Shown here: positions 43,879 through 53,390 of the stretch, piece by piece | How the letters are laid out: each line of letters starts with the position of its first letter | How positions within the stretch are numbered: the first letter of the stretch is position 1 | Assembly (NCBI GenBank): GCA_036268055.1 | Contig: DATAUW010000016.1 | Coordinates: 1-64,000, forward strand | Length of the DNA: 64,000 bases | Direction: 5' to 3' | DNA from: Verrucomicrobiia bacterium | GTDB taxonomy: Bacteria; Verrucomicrobiota; Verrucomicrobiia; Limisphaerales; Pedosphaeraceae | The notes under the pieces: model-generated | Told to the model about the DNA's origin: nothing | Databases searched by the model: none | The model's input: the letters and a program-made list of their open reading frames with translations, nothing else | Translations under genes and position numbers: made by a program

Positions 43879-45669
43879 ATGTTTCTTTCGGCGATTATAG
43901 ACAGGGAGTTGCGAATTGCGCTGCGGAAGAATCGCGTGGTGAGGACGCGGCTCATGACGGCGGGTTCGGGGGTGGTGGTGGTGTGTTTGTTTCTGTTGTT
44001 TTCCGGGTTGATGGGGTCGCGCGGGCCGGGAAGTGCGTTGCATCGGATTTTATTTTTTGGCGGGCTTTATTTGTCACTGTTGCCGGCGTTGCGGATCAGT
44101 GTGGGTTTGTTCAGCGACGAGCGGCGCAATCAGACTTTGGAGTTGTTGTATCTGACGGGCATTGGCGCGTGGGAATTGTTTTTGGGAAAGTTGCTGGGGG
44201 GATTGCTGGTGGCGTCGTCGGATTTGCTGGCGCTGATGCCGATGCTGGCGGTGCCGTTTTTTAGCGGCGGTTTGTCGGCGAATTTATTTGTGGCGACGAT
44301 TGCGTGCTGGCCGGCGTTGTTGTTGTTCACGGTGGCAGTGGGGGTGGTGGGGTCGGTTTTGTGCCGGGAGGATGGGGCGGCGTTTGTTTGCGCGGTGGTG
44401 GTTGGGGTGGTGATTTGCGTGGCGGTTCCGCTGCCGTATTATTGCGGGATTTTCACGTCGGGCCTGGCGCCGTTTTCAGCGCGCTGGTTGTGTTTGAGCC
44501 CGGCGTACGGGGCGTATTTGGTGGGGATGAATTTTTACGGGGGAACGGTGGGGAGGTTTTGGCTGGCGACGGGGGTGAGCCTGGGGTGGACGTTGTTGTG
44601 CCTGGGGTTCGCGGCGGTGTGGCTGAATGGGCATTGGCGGGACACGGAGGCGCGGGATTTGGCGGTGGGCGGCTGGCGCGGGAAATGGATGGGGCTGACG
44701 CGGGGTTCGGTGGCGTGGCGGGCGAGGGTGCGGCGGCGCGCGCTGGCGGAAAACGCGTTTCAATGGCTGGCGGAACAGGATAGGCGTCCGGTGCTGCTGG
44801 TGTGGGGGTTTGTGGGGGTTCTCGCGGGATTGTGGCTGGTGGCGTGGTCGGCGTGGCCGGATTTTTGGGGAAAGCCGATCGGTTTTTATGTGACGACGGC
44901 GATGGCGTTGGCGGGAATCGGATTGGTCGAAACATACGCGGCGGCGCGGGCGATTGGAATTGAGCGGAGGCAGGGGTCGCTGGAGTTATTGCTGACGACG
45001 AGCTTGACGCCGGAGGATGTGGTCGAGGGGCAGGTGGCGGCGACGCGGGCGCAGTTCCGGCCGGTGCGCACGGCGATGCTGGGATTGTGCGTGGCGATGA
45101 CGATTGGGGGATTGCTGTTGCGTCCGTTGACGATGACGGCGGTGATTTCCTATTTACTGGTGTGGAGTTTTTTTTACATGTTGTGTTTGAAATTTACGAC
45201 CGACAAAATTTTCGTGGGGATGTGGGTGGGCTTGAATACGGGCAGGCCGATCATGGCGGTGGTTCGGCGGAGGAAGAATCAATTTCAATGGTGGTATTGG
45301 ATTTTTTGGGTGGGAAATTTTGGGAGCCTGCTGACGTGGCTGCGATTGAATCGTTTTCCGACGGGGTCCATCGCGGAACTTTTGGTTGTGGGATTGATGA
45401 CACTGGTGGTGGTGGCTTTAGTCATAGCGCGCAAATTTTCGCCAGTGGCCACACCGCTGAGAGGGCGGTTGCTGAATGAAATGCGTTCCATCGCGCGGAC
45501 GCCCTTGCCGGACTCGAACGATCCGGCTTTGCGAAAATGGACGGTGGAGGAACGAGCGCCGGTGACGCTGTCGGCGCGAAGTTATTTCGAGCGAGCATTG
45601 ACGCTCATGGGGCGAAAGCTCGGACGGCGCTGGGGGCAGTTGCAATATCGTTTGCGGGGACGGTCGTGA
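43879..45669 (+). CDS. ABC-2 type permease-like membrane protein
   Basis: A 596-residue protein with about 12 hydrophobic segments. Two halves each contain an ABC-2 permease hallmark: SDERRNQTLELLYLTGI (about 76-92) and GIERRQGSLELLLTTSLTPEDV (about 356-377), implying an internal duplication. No ATP-binding partner lies in the window, so the partner must be elsewhere. Its C-terminal tail is basic and helical. Function is unknown; export of a surface component is one guess given the neighbouring polysaccharide genes. Confidence 0.75.
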   Translation: MFLSAIIDRELRIALRKNRVVRTRLMTAGSGVVVVCLFLLFSGLMGSRGPGSALHRILFFGGLYLSLLPALRISVGLFSDERRNQTLELLYLTGIGAWELFLGKLLGGLLVASSDLLALMPMLAVPFFSGGLSANLFVATIACWPALLLFTVAVGVVGSVLCREDGAAFVCAVVVGVVICVAVPLPYYCGIFTSGLAPFSARWLCLSPAYGAYLVGMNFYGGTVGRFWLATGVSLGWTLLCLGFAAVWLNGHWRDTEARDLAVGGWRGKWMGLTRGSVAWRARVRRRALAENAFQWLAEQDRRPVLLVWGFVGVLAGLWLVAWSAWPDFWGKPIGFYVTTAMALAGIGLVETYAAARAIGIERRQGSLELLLTTSLTPEDVVEGQVAATRAQFRPVRTAMLGLCVAMTIGGLLLRPLTMTAVISYLLVWSFFYMLCLKFTTDKIFVGMWVGLNTGRPIMAVVRRRKNQFQWWYWIFWVGNFGSLLTWLRLNRFPTGSIAELLVVGLMTLVVVALVIARKFSPVATPLRGRLLNEMRSIARTPLPDSNDPALRKWTVEERAPVTLSARSYFERALTLMGRKLGRRWGQLQYRLRGRS

Positions 45670-45747
45670 GGCGGCCCGCCGTGGAATTATCGGCTTGAAT
45701 AAATTTGCGCAGTGCTTATGTTGCGCGGCTCTAATACAAGATCAAAT

Positions 45748-46722
45748 ATGAGTTCTGGAAAAATTGTCGTTTGCGGTGGCGGTGGATTTATTGGCGGACA
45801 TTTGGTCGCGGATTTGTTGCGCCAGGGACACAAGGACATCCGGTCGGTGGATCTCAAGCCGATGAAGGAATGGTATCAGGTTTTTCCAAACGTGGAAAAT
45901 CTGGTGCTGGATCTGGGAGAAAAAGCGGCCTGCGAAAAAGCGCTGGAAGGCGCGCACACCGTTTATAATCTTGCCGCCGACATGGGTGGAATGGGCTTCA
46001 TCGAAAACAATAAAGCGCTTTGCATGCTGACGGTTTTGATCAACACGCATCTTTGCATGGCGGCAAAACTTCATGGCGTGAAGCGATTTTTTTATGCGTC
46101 GTCGGCTTGCGTCTATGCGGCAGACAAGCAGACCAACGCCGACGTGACGGCGTTGAAAGAAGGCGATGCTTATCCCGCGATGCCCGAAGACGGTTACGGC
46201 TGGGAAAAACTTTTCAGCGAACGCATGTGCCGGCATTTCCGCGAAGACTTTGGTTTGGCCACGCGCATCGCGCGTTTTCATAATGTCTATGGGCCGTACG
46301 GCACTTACGATGGCGGGCGCGAGAAGGCGCCGGCGGCGGTTTGCCGCAAAGTGATCACGGCGAAATTGAGCGGCAAGCATGAGATTGAAATCTGGGGCGA
46401 CGGCCAGCAGACGCGCAGCTTCATGTATATTGACGATTGCTTGAAAGGGACGCAGGCGATTTTGGCGAGCGATATTTTGGAGCCGATCAATTTGGGGAGC
46501 AGCGAATTGGTTTCGATCAATGGGCTGGTGGACATCGTGGAAGGCATCGCGGGCATCAAGCTCAAGCGTTTGTATAATTTAAGCGCGCCCAAAGGTGTGA
46601 AAGGCCGCAACAGCGACAATACGCTGATCAAAAAATACCTGGGCTGGGAGCCGAGCGTGCGTTTGCGCGACGGGCTGGAGAAAACATACAACTGGATTTA
46701 CGGCGAGATGACGAAGAAGTAA
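45748..46722 (+). CDS. GDP-mannose 3,5-epimerase-like NAD-dependent epimerase
   Basis: About 324 residues. The NAD motif is VVCGGGGFIGGHLVADLL, the catalytic Ser lies in SSACVYA, and Tyr-x-x-x-Lys is YGWEK. FHNVYGPYGTYDGGREKAPAAVCRK is a strong signature of the GDP-mannose 3,5-epimerase group, better known from plants (it makes GDP-L-galactose or L-gulose). The start at 45748 is chosen over 45712 because it gives the family N-terminus. It is near exosortase and sugar-transfer genes, which supports a sugar-nucleotide role for a surface glycan. Confidence 0.9.
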   Translation: MSSGKIVVCGGGGFIGGHLVADLLRQGHKDIRSVDLKPMKEWYQVFPNVENLVLDLGEKAACEKALEGAHTVYNLAADMGGMGFIENNKALCMLTVLINTHLCMAAKLHGVKRFFYASSACVYAADKQTNADVTALKEGDAYPAMPEDGYGWEKLFSERMCRHFREDFGLATRIARFHNVYGPYGTYDGGREKAPAAVCRKVITAKLSGKHEIEIWGDGQQTRSFMYIDDCLKGTQAILASDILEPINLGSSELVSINGLVDIVEGIAGIKLKRLYNLSAPKGVKGRNSDNTLIKKYLGWEPSVRLRDGLEKTYNWIYGEMTKK

Positions 46723-47001
46723 TTCGACGGTGACGTTTTACTAATGAACAACGCGTTCGATCCGGCCGATCTTCGTCGGCGGAAATGCGGACGCGTCAGG
46801 ATTTGGCCAAGGAAGGCTGGACGTGATGATTTGCTGTCGTCTCTTGCCACTGTTTCTTGAAAGCCATGATTTTGCAAAAACGCTCAACTTCATGTGATCT
46901 TTGTTTGATGATCGCCATCGGCATGGGCGATAGCCTTTGCAGTCCGCGAATTTGATTGAGTAACTCACTCAAATTATGGTCTAAATAGCACCGATAACCG
47001 A
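46723..47001. other. Intergenic region upstream of exosortase
   Basis: The 279 bases between the epimerase and exosortase genes hold a candidate promoter (see 46952-46980) and no convincing gene. An 80-residue frame on the minus strand (46796-47038) runs across the start of exosortase and has no family likeness, so it is not called. Confidence 0.5.
46952..46980 (+). promoter_or_regulatory. Probable exosortase promoter with operator-like repeat
   Basis: TTGATT (46952-46957), a 17-base spacer and TATGGT (46975-46980) form a sigma-70-like promoter 22 bases before the ATG. The inverted repeat TTGAGT-AACTC-ACTCAA (46956-46972) fills the spacer and could be a repressor or activator site. Confidence 0.5.
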
Positions 47002-47979
47002 ATGGATAAGAAAGACAATACAGTTGCGCCAGCTCCAAGCTTTTTGGAAGAATTGACGGACAGCTGGCACCAGCTTCCGAATAAGTCGCTGTTTTTCCCG
47101 CTGCTGCTGGTGTGGCTGTTGGTATTTCAGTTTTATGGCAATGCGACCTTCGGTTACATCAACTCGGCATCGCTGCTTTATTGGATGTGGTTTACTTATA
47201 ATAATCCGATGGCACACGGCGAAGATGGCCACGGCAATTTGATTCCATTTCTGGTACTGGGTTTGTTCTGGATGAAACGCAAGGAACTGCTGGTGCTACC
47301 GAATCGTGCCTGGTGGCCGGGCGTATTCATGCTGGCTGGAGCGGTGTTGCTTCACATGGCATCGTATGTCATTCAGCAGCCGAAATTATCCATCGTGGCG
47401 ATGTTCGGGGGCATCTATGCGTTGATGGGAATGGCATGGGGTCCACAATGGCTGCGGAAAAGTGTTTTTCCATTTTTTCTGTTCATGTTCAGCATTCCGA
47501 TTTCTTCATCGGGCGAGTCAATCACGGTGCCGCTGCGGTTGGCGGTCAGCAAGATCGTGCAAGTCATCAGCCAAAACATTCTGGGATTGGACGTGCAGCG
47601 CGAGGGGAATTTATTGTTCAACGCGGCGCACACTTATAGTTACGAAGTGGCCGCCGCCTGCAGTGGACTGCAAAGTTTATTGGCGATCTTCGCGCTGGCC
47701 ACCATTTACGCGTTCCTTTATTTGGACAAGTCGTGGAAGCGGGTGTTGATGATCGCGATGGCTTTGCCGCTGGCGATGTTGAGCAATGTGGTGCGCCTGA
47801 TGTGCGTCATCGTGGCCGCGGAATTGTATGGCCAAAAAGGCGGGAATTACGTGCATGATAATTTCTTTTTCAGCATGCTTCCTTATGTGCCGGCCATTAT
47901 CGGCGTGATGTTCCTTGGCCGCTGGCTACAAGGCAACGAACCTCAAGAGCCCACCGATTTAACTCCCAGGACCGCATGA
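47002..47979 (+). CDS. Exosortase
   Basis: A 325-residue multi-spanning exosortase that cleaves PEP-CTERM proteins. The catalytic residues are visible: Cys220 in EVAAACSGLQSLL, Arg265 in NVVRLMCV and His285 in YVHDNFFFS. About eight membrane helices are predicted. Its ATGA stop overlaps the next gene by 4 bases. The two PEP-CTERM genes lie 5-6 kb upstream. The subfamily is uncertain, but the EpsI partner and polysaccharide genes fit a XrtA/D-type exopolysaccharide-linked exosortase. Confidence 0.95.
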   Translation: MDKKDNTVAPAPSFLEELTDSWHQLPNKSLFFPLLLVWLLVFQFYGNATFGYINSASLLYWMWFTYNNPMAHGEDGHGNLIPFLVLGLFWMKRKELLVLPNRAWWPGVFMLAGAVLLHMASYVIQQPKLSIVAMFGGIYALMGMAWGPQWLRKSVFPFFLFMFSIPISSSGESITVPLRLAVSKIVQVISQNILGLDVQREGNLLFNAAHTYSYEVAAACSGLQSLLAIFALATIYAFLYLDKSWKRVLMIAMALPLAMLSNVVRLMCVIVAAELYGQKGGNYVHDNFFFSMLPYVPAIIGVMFLGRWLQGNEPQEPTDLTPRTA

Positions 47980-48734
47980 ACAAACAAGCACGCATCATGT
48001 TCGGAATTGCGCTGATGATGATGGTCATGGCTAGCACGCTGCTGAAATCCTTGAAAGGCCATCAAAAGCTGGGAGCGCCTGGATTGATTACGTCGGTCAT
48101 TCCCGATAGCAAGCGGTTGAAAGTTTTTCTCCCGGAGAAAGTGCTCGATTACGATTCCATCATGGTTCCGACGGACACCAATGTGCTCGAAGGCTTGCCC
48201 CATGACACCAGCTTTGCCCAGCGCCGATTTTTGAGCCCAGACAAGAATAGCATGATGCTGCTCAATGTGGTTTTAATGGGCGCAGACCGCACCAGCATTC
48301 ACAAGCCGCAATTCTGCCTGGCCGGCAGCGGATGGGACATTGACGCCTCAGAATCACATAGCGATACCGTGCGCGTGGAGAGTCCGCATCCTTATGATTT
48401 GCCGGTGATGCGCCTGCTGAGCACGCGGCTTACCAAAGGCACGGGTGAGGACAGCAAACGGATTCGCGGCATTTACGTTTACTGGTTCGTGGCCGACCAT
48501 GACCTGACCTCGAGCCATGTTTCACGCATGTGGAAAACCACCACGCATCTGCTTCGCACCGGGGAATTGGAACGCTGGGCTTATGTGAGTTGTTTCTCGG
48601 TTTGCTGGCCGGGTGAAGAAGAGGCGACTTATGCGCGCATGAAGAAATTCATTGCGGACGCAGTGCCGAAGTTTCAACTGTCGGCGGGCCCGCAAGTGGC
48701 CGCGCGCGAGCCGGAGCAAACGGCATCGCGATAA
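47976..48734 (+). CDS. Exosortase-associated EpsI family protein
   Basis: A 252-residue protein with an N-terminal membrane helix (IMFGIALMMMVMASTLL) and the EpsI signature around SIHKPQFCLAGSGWDID, with the His, Cys and Trp conserved in the family, and YWFVADHDLTSSH. EpsI proteins act with exosortase in exopolysaccharide secretion, though their exact role is not settled. It overlaps the exosortase gene by 4 bases (ATGA), so they are translationally coupled. Confidence 0.9.
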   Translation: MNKQARIMFGIALMMMVMASTLLKSLKGHQKLGAPGLITSVIPDSKRLKVFLPEKVLDYDSIMVPTDTNVLEGLPHDTSFAQRRFLSPDKNSMMLLNVVLMGADRTSIHKPQFCLAGSGWDIDASESHSDTVRVESPHPYDLPVMRLLSTRLTKGTGEDSKRIRGIYVYWFVADHDLTSSHVSRMWKTTTHLLRTGELERWAYVSCFSVCWPGEEEATYARMKKFIADAVPKFQLSAGPQVAAREPEQTASR

Positions 48735-48848
48735 CAGTGAATAATTTTAGCGCTTCGGGAACGAAGGTGCAACCAACGGATATTTGGTTGCACCCGGCGA
48801 GCCGATTGGCTACGGATGTATTTTAGAAACTGACAGAAAGCGAAAAAA

Positions 48849-50240
48849 ATGCTGCGGCGCCATCGCCAGATAAAAACGCAAATCCAACAGGCCATTGATG
48901 CCGGCTTGTTTGGCGTCGGCTTCTGGATCGCATGGCTGTTGCGATCCAACCCGGACATCATGGCGTACCTGGGGCTCAACCCGGTCCATAGTTTCGGTTC
49001 GTACTTCTGGCTTTATTTCGTATTGATTTTCTCGGGCCCGCTGGTGCTGGAAGCGCAGGGATTTTACGACCGGCCGTTGCTCTCACCGCGGCGTGCGATG
49101 CTTTGGCCGTTGTTCAAAGGCTGTCTGATTTCCACCGTCTGTCTCATCATCGTGATCTTTTTCCTGCGCCTGGAACTGGCGCGCGCCATCGCGATCATGT
49201 TCGGCTTGATCACCTTCTGCCTGATCCTGTTGAAGGAAGAACTGGCGCGGGTGGGGCTGCGAAGCAAGTTTGCGCAATCCCAGTTGCAACGGCGGTTCAT
49301 CCTGGTCGGCACGCCGGACGAGACGGCCCGGATGCGCGAAGATTTGACGGTTACGAATGAGGATGGCGTGGTGGTCTTCGCGGAATTGGACCTCAATCAA
49401 AGTTCGGTGGACCATCTGAGCGATTTGCTGCATGAACATTCGGCCAACGGTGTCATTCTGAGCGCGCGGCATAATTATTTCGAAAAAGTAGAGAGCGCCA
49501 TCAGCACGTGCGAACAGGAAGGCGTGGAAGTGTGGCTGATTGCTGACATCTTCAAGGCCCAGATTTCGCGCACGAGCTTCGATGATTTTCACGGGCGTCC
49601 GGTGTTGATTTTTCGCACGGCGCCGGAAGCCTCGTGGCAGCGGGTTCTCAAGCAGTGCTTCGATTATATCGTGACCCTGGTCGCGCTGGTTCCTGGCTCG
49701 ATTCTTTTTGGCATCATCGCCTTGTTGATCAAACTCACTTCGCCCGGGCCGATTCTTTTTCGCCAGCAGCGGTGCGGGTTGAATGGCCAGCCGTTCACCA
49801 TTTTTAAATTCCGCACGATGGTGACCGATGCCGAGCAGCGCCAGCATGAATTGGCCGCGATGAATGAGATGTCCGGCCCGGTCTTCAAGATGACCAACGA
49901 CCCGCGCATCACCACGGTCGGCAAATGGCTGCGCAAATTCAGCTTTGATGAATTGCCGCAGCTCTTCAACGTGCTCCGAGGCGAGATGAGCATCGTGGGG
50001 CCGCGGCCACTGCCGGTGGATGAGGTCAAGCGTTTCGACGATCTGGCGCATCGCCGCCGCCTGAGCGTGAAGCCCGGCCTTACCTGCCTGTGGCAAATCA
50101 GCGGGCGCAATAACGTCTCCGATTTCAAAGACTGGGTGCGGCTCGATTTGGAATATATTGATAATTGGTCGTTATGGCTGGACTTGAAAATTATTTGGCG
50201 TACTATTCCCGTGATCATGATTGGAACGGGCGCGAAATAA
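48849..50240 (+). CDS. Polyprenyl glycosylphosphotransferase (exopolysaccharide initiation)
   Basis: A 463-residue polyprenyl-phosphate sugar-phosphate transferase. About four or five N-terminal membrane helices (to about residue 130) precede a central Rossmann-like domain (RRFILVGTPDETARMRE) and a last helix before the C-terminal sugar transferase domain (FDYIVTLVALVPGSILFG, QQRCGLNGQPFTIFKFRTM, DELPQLFNVLRGEMSIVGPRP, KPGLTCLWQISGRNN). It starts the lipid-linked repeat unit of the polysaccharide. It follows epsI by 114 bases on the same strand. Confidence 0.93.
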   Translation: MLRRHRQIKTQIQQAIDAGLFGVGFWIAWLLRSNPDIMAYLGLNPVHSFGSYFWLYFVLIFSGPLVLEAQGFYDRPLLSPRRAMLWPLFKGCLISTVCLIIVIFFLRLELARAIAIMFGLITFCLILLKEELARVGLRSKFAQSQLQRRFILVGTPDETARMREDLTVTNEDGVVVFAELDLNQSSVDHLSDLLHEHSANGVILSARHNYFEKVESAISTCEQEGVEVWLIADIFKAQISRTSFDDFHGRPVLIFRTAPEASWQRVLKQCFDYIVTLVALVPGSILFGIIALLIKLTSPGPILFRQQRCGLNGQPFTIFKFRTMVTDAEQRQHELAAMNEMSGPVFKMTNDPRITTVGKWLRKFSFDELPQLFNVLRGEMSIVGPRPLPVDEVKRFDDLAHRRRLSVKPGLTCLWQISGRNNVSDFKDWVRLDLEYIDNWSLWLDLKIIWRTIPVIMIGTGAK

Positions 50241-50367
50241 TTTGTTTTTTCGCGTCCAGGCGAAATGTTTTAAACTCTTGAACGCGACCAATAGCCGGCA
50301 GCCGAAAAAAGATGTAACCGTGGTTGACCTTCCGGCCCATTCCCCTTAAACATTCCGCACCAAAATT

Positions 50368-51336
50368 ATGCCTGCGAAGAAAAAACGGCCCGCGAAAAGT
50401 TCCCAGCCTTGTTCGGTAGTCACCGGCGGCGCGGGTTTTCTCGGCTCTCATCTGACCGACCTGCTGCTCTCTCGCGGACATAAAGTCATTGCCATAGATA
50501 ATTTTGTCACCGGCTCGGTGGACAACATCTCGCATCTGAGCGGCAACCCGAATTTCAAGTTCATCCAGCAGGACGTCACCGAGTTTCTTTTCATGCACGA
50601 CGCGGTGGATTTTGTCTGGCACTTCGCCTCGCCCGCCAGCCCGATTGATTACCTGGAAATACCCATCCAGACCTTGAAAGTCGGCTCACTGGGCACGCAC
50701 AAGGCGCTGGGTTTGGCGAAGAACAAGGGCGCGCGGCTGTTGCTGGCGTCCACCTCGGAAATTTACGGCGACCCGCTGGTTCATCCGCAGCGCGAGGATT
50801 ACTGGGGCAACGTCAACACCATCGGCCCGCGCGGTTGCTATGATGAAGCCAAGCGGTTCGCCGAGGCGATGGTCATGGCCTATCATCGCGAGCACAAAGT
50901 GGAGACGCGCATCGTGCGCATCTTCAATACCTACGGCCCGCGCATGCGTTTGCGGGACGGGCGGGTGGTTCCGGCCTTCATCAGCCAGGCATTGACCAAT
51001 AAGCCGATAACCATCTTCGGCGAGGGCAAACAGACGCGCAGTTTTTGTTACGTTTCCGATTTGATTGAAGGCATTTACCGATTAATGAACAGTTCGACCG
51101 CTGAACCTGTCAATATTGGTAACCCGCATGAGATGACGATGCTCCAATTTGCCGAGGAGATCATTCGGGCAACGGGGTCGCGAAGCCGCATCACCCACAA
51201 GCCGTTGCCGCAGGATGATCCCAAGCAGAGGAAGCCGGACATCACGCGGGCGAAGACGTTGTTGCAATGGGAACCGAAAGTGCCCTTAAAGGAGGGGCTG
51301 AAAAAAACCATCGAGTATTTCCGCGGCAAAGTGTAA
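50368..51336 (+). CDS. UDP-glucuronate decarboxylase-like (UDP-xylose synthase) epimerase family
   Basis: A 322-residue extended [22 protein letters not shown] is the NAD motif; Tyr-x-x-x-Lys is YDEAK; and [26 protein letters not shown] matches the UDP-xylose synthase group closely. [19 protein letters not shown] and the C-terminal [18 protein letters not shown] also agree. It probably makes UDP-xylose (or a related sugar) for the exopolysaccharide, the last gene of that locus, 127 bases after the transferase gene. Confidence 0.9.
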   Translation: MPAKKKRPAKSSQPCSVVTGGAGFLGSHLTDLLLSRGHKVIAIDNFVTGSVDNISHLSGNPNFKFIQQDVTEFLFMHDAVDFVWHFASPASPIDYLEIPIQTLKVGSLGTHKALGLAKNKGARLLLASTSEIYGDPLVHPQREDYWGNVNTIGPRGCYDEAKRFAEAMVMAYHREHKVETRIVRIFNTYGPRMRLRDGRVVPAFISQALTNKPITIFGEGKQTRSFCYVSDLIEGIYRLMNSSTAEPVNIGNPHEMTMLQFAEEIIRATGSRSRITHKPLPQDDPKQRKPDITRAKTLLQWEPKVPLKEGLKKTIEYFRGKV

Positions 51337-51550
51337 GTGTAAGCGGACATCCAAAGGCGCGCGGCGTTTCCGAGAAATGCCGAGGTTAAGAAAAGCGCGG
51401 CAGCCAAAATATTATTTAAGAAAGTCGGGAAAAGAATATTTTATGTTTGACCATCCGCCAGATTTTCAGTAACCACCACGAATTACTTTCTCAAAGAATG
51501 GTTTGGCGGACATGCCGCGAAGTTGTTTATGAGAGGCAAACTAAAATTGA

Positions 51551-53389
51551 ATGTTAAATTCTAAGTCATTCTTGACGGTTGATTTCGGGGCGGGAAGCCT
51601 CAAGTTGGCCGAGTTCGAAGTCAATGAAGTTGGCGGGTTGCGGTTGAAGCAATACGGGCTCAAGTCGCTGGGCGCAGAAGGCTCCAAGGAAGAAACCCGC
51701 GAAGGTGTGATGCAGAAGGCCCTGCAGGAATTGATTTCCGAAAAGGGTGTCCGCGCCAAGGACGTCAATGTTTGCGCCCCCGGCTTCCACGTTTTTTCCA
51801 AGTTCGTCAAACTCCCTCCGGTAGATACTTCCAAGGTCACTCAAATCATCCAGTACGAAGCCCAGCAGAATGTCCCATTCCCGCTGGCGGAAGTCGTCTG
51901 GGATTACCAAATCCTCGGTTCGACCTCCACGGGCGAGTTGGAAGTCCTGCTCGTGGCGATCAAGTCGGACATCGTCGAAGGTTTGTTCCGCGTGACGGAA
52001 TCGGCGGGCTTGCGTTTGCAACTGGCGGACGTTTCGCCGGCGTCCCTGTGCAATGCGTTTCGTTATAATTATCCGGACCTTGATGATTGCACGATGCTTT
52101 TGGACATCGGAGCCAAGACCAGCAATTTGTTGTTCTTCGAGAAGGGCAAAGTTTATTCCCGCAGCATCAACCTTGGTGCGAATTCCATCACGCAGGATTT
52201 TGCAAATGAGAAGAAGCTCGCGTGGGGCGATGCTGAGAAGAAGAAAATCGCCGAGGGTTTCGTGAGTTTGGGCGGCGCGTACGAAGAGCCGGAAAATCCC
52301 GACCAGGCGGCCATTTCCAAGATTGCGCGCCAGTTCATGACGCGGTTGCACATCCAGGTCAACCAGACGATGCAGTTTTATCGCGGCCAGCAGGGCGGTT
52401 CGGCGCCGCAGCGGCTGTTCCTGTCGGGCGGCGCGTCCCTGATGCCTTATACGGCGCAATTTTTCGCGGAAAAATTGAATGTGCCCGTCGAATATTTCAA
52501 CCCGTTCCGCAACGTCCAGATTGACCCATCCATCAACCTGGAAGAACTCGCGCGCGTGGCGCATTCATTGGGTGAAGTCGTGGGCCTGGGGTTGCGCAAT
52601 CTGGCGCATTGCCCGGTGGAATTGAATTTGATGCCGGACAGCACCTTGAGCTGGGTGCAGTTCAACCAGAAGAAGCCTTATTTCATCGCCACGGTGTTCA
52701 GTCTCGTGCTGGTGGTGTTCCTCTCCAGCTTCGTCTTCAAGAAATTGGCCGCGATCAACCGCGCGGAGTTGGATAAGTTGACCGCGGACATCCAGCCGCA
52801 GCAACAAAAGGAAACGCAATTCAAGCAGGCGCGCGGGGAGTTGGACAAGGCCCGCCAAACGGCAGACCAATTTGCAAATTGGATTGATCAACGCTATTTC
52901 TGGGCGGACACCTTGACGGAGTTGCACAAAATTCTCATCCAGGTCGAAGCCACCACCGGCAGCACGCTCAATCAACCGACTGGCGTCTGGATCGAAAAAT
53001 TTATTTCCTACGCGCCGGTGGCGGAAGATCCCAATGCGCAGCCCGGCATGAATCCCACGCCCGGCTACAATCCAAATAATAATTACCGGCCGACGCGCCG
53101 CGGCGAGATGGCCCCGCCGCCCGTGGCGCCGGTGGCGCCGGCTGCCGGTGTGCCCGACACGAATGAAGTCTCGGTCATCACGGTATTATTTCGCGGCGTG
53201 AACCTTGCCAGTCCCACGCTGCCCTCGGCGAACTCCGACATCGCTTACGCGGTGGAGAGCGCGCTTAAGGCCGACCCGCTTTTTGACAAGGACGGAACCC
53301 AACTCTCCGGCACCATTGACCCTGTTGATGCAACCGGGACGTTCACTTTCGGGGTGAACCTGAAATTGAAACACCCATTGAAGTTATAG
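51551..53389 (+). CDS. pilM: PilM-like pilus assembly ATPase fused to a PilN-like domain
   Basis: A 612-residue protein. Residues 1-360 form a PilM (FtsA/actin-like) domain: LTVDFGAGSLKLAEFE (phosphate 1), LLDIGAKTSNLLFFEKG (phosphate 2) and LFLSGGASLMPYTAQF (adenosine). A membrane helix (about 379-395, FIATVFSLVLVVFLSSFVF) and a coiled-coil/PilN-like periplasmic part follow, ending in a Pro-rich linker. In most bacteria PilM and PilN are separate. The layout resembles Akkermansia Amuc_1101. It starts a four-gene unit. A GAGAGG sequence sits about 15 bases upstream, somewhat far. Confidence 0.88.
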   Translation: MLNSKSFLTVDFGAGSLKLAEFEVNEVGGLRLKQYGLKSLGAEGSKEETREGVMQKALQELISEKGVRAKDVNVCAPGFHVFSKFVKLPPVDTSKVTQIIQYEAQQNVPFPLAEVVWDYQILGSTSTGELEVLLVAIKSDIVEGLFRVTESAGLRLQLADVSPASLCNAFRYNYPDLDDCTMLLDIGAKTSNLLFFEKGKVYSRSINLGANSITQDFANEKKLAWGDAEKKKIAEGFVSLGGAYEEPENPDQAAISKIARQFMTRLHIQVNQTMQFYRGQQGGSAPQRLFLSGGASLMPYTAQFFAEKLNVPVEYFNPFRNVQIDPSINLEELARVAHSLGEVVGLGLRNLAHCPVELNLMPDSTLSWVQFNQKKPYFIATVFSLVLVVFLSSFVFKKLAAINRAELDKLTADIQPQQQKETQFKQARGELDKARQTADQFANWIDQRYFWADTLTELHKILIQVEATTGSTLNQPTGVWIEKFISYAPVAEDPNAQPGMNPTPGYNPNNNYRPTRRGEMAPPPVAPVAPAAGVPDTNEVSVITVLFRGVNLASPTLPSANSDIAYAVESALKADPLFDKDGTQLSGTIDPVDATGTFTFGVNLKLKHPLKL

Positions 53390-53390
53390 T

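Noticed and set aside
43879-45669. Complete ABC exporter
   Set aside because: Only the permease-like protein is present; no ATP-binding subunit lies in the window.
46796-47038. 80-codon minus-strand frame near exosortase
   Set aside because: Overlaps the start of exosortase and has no recognisable features.
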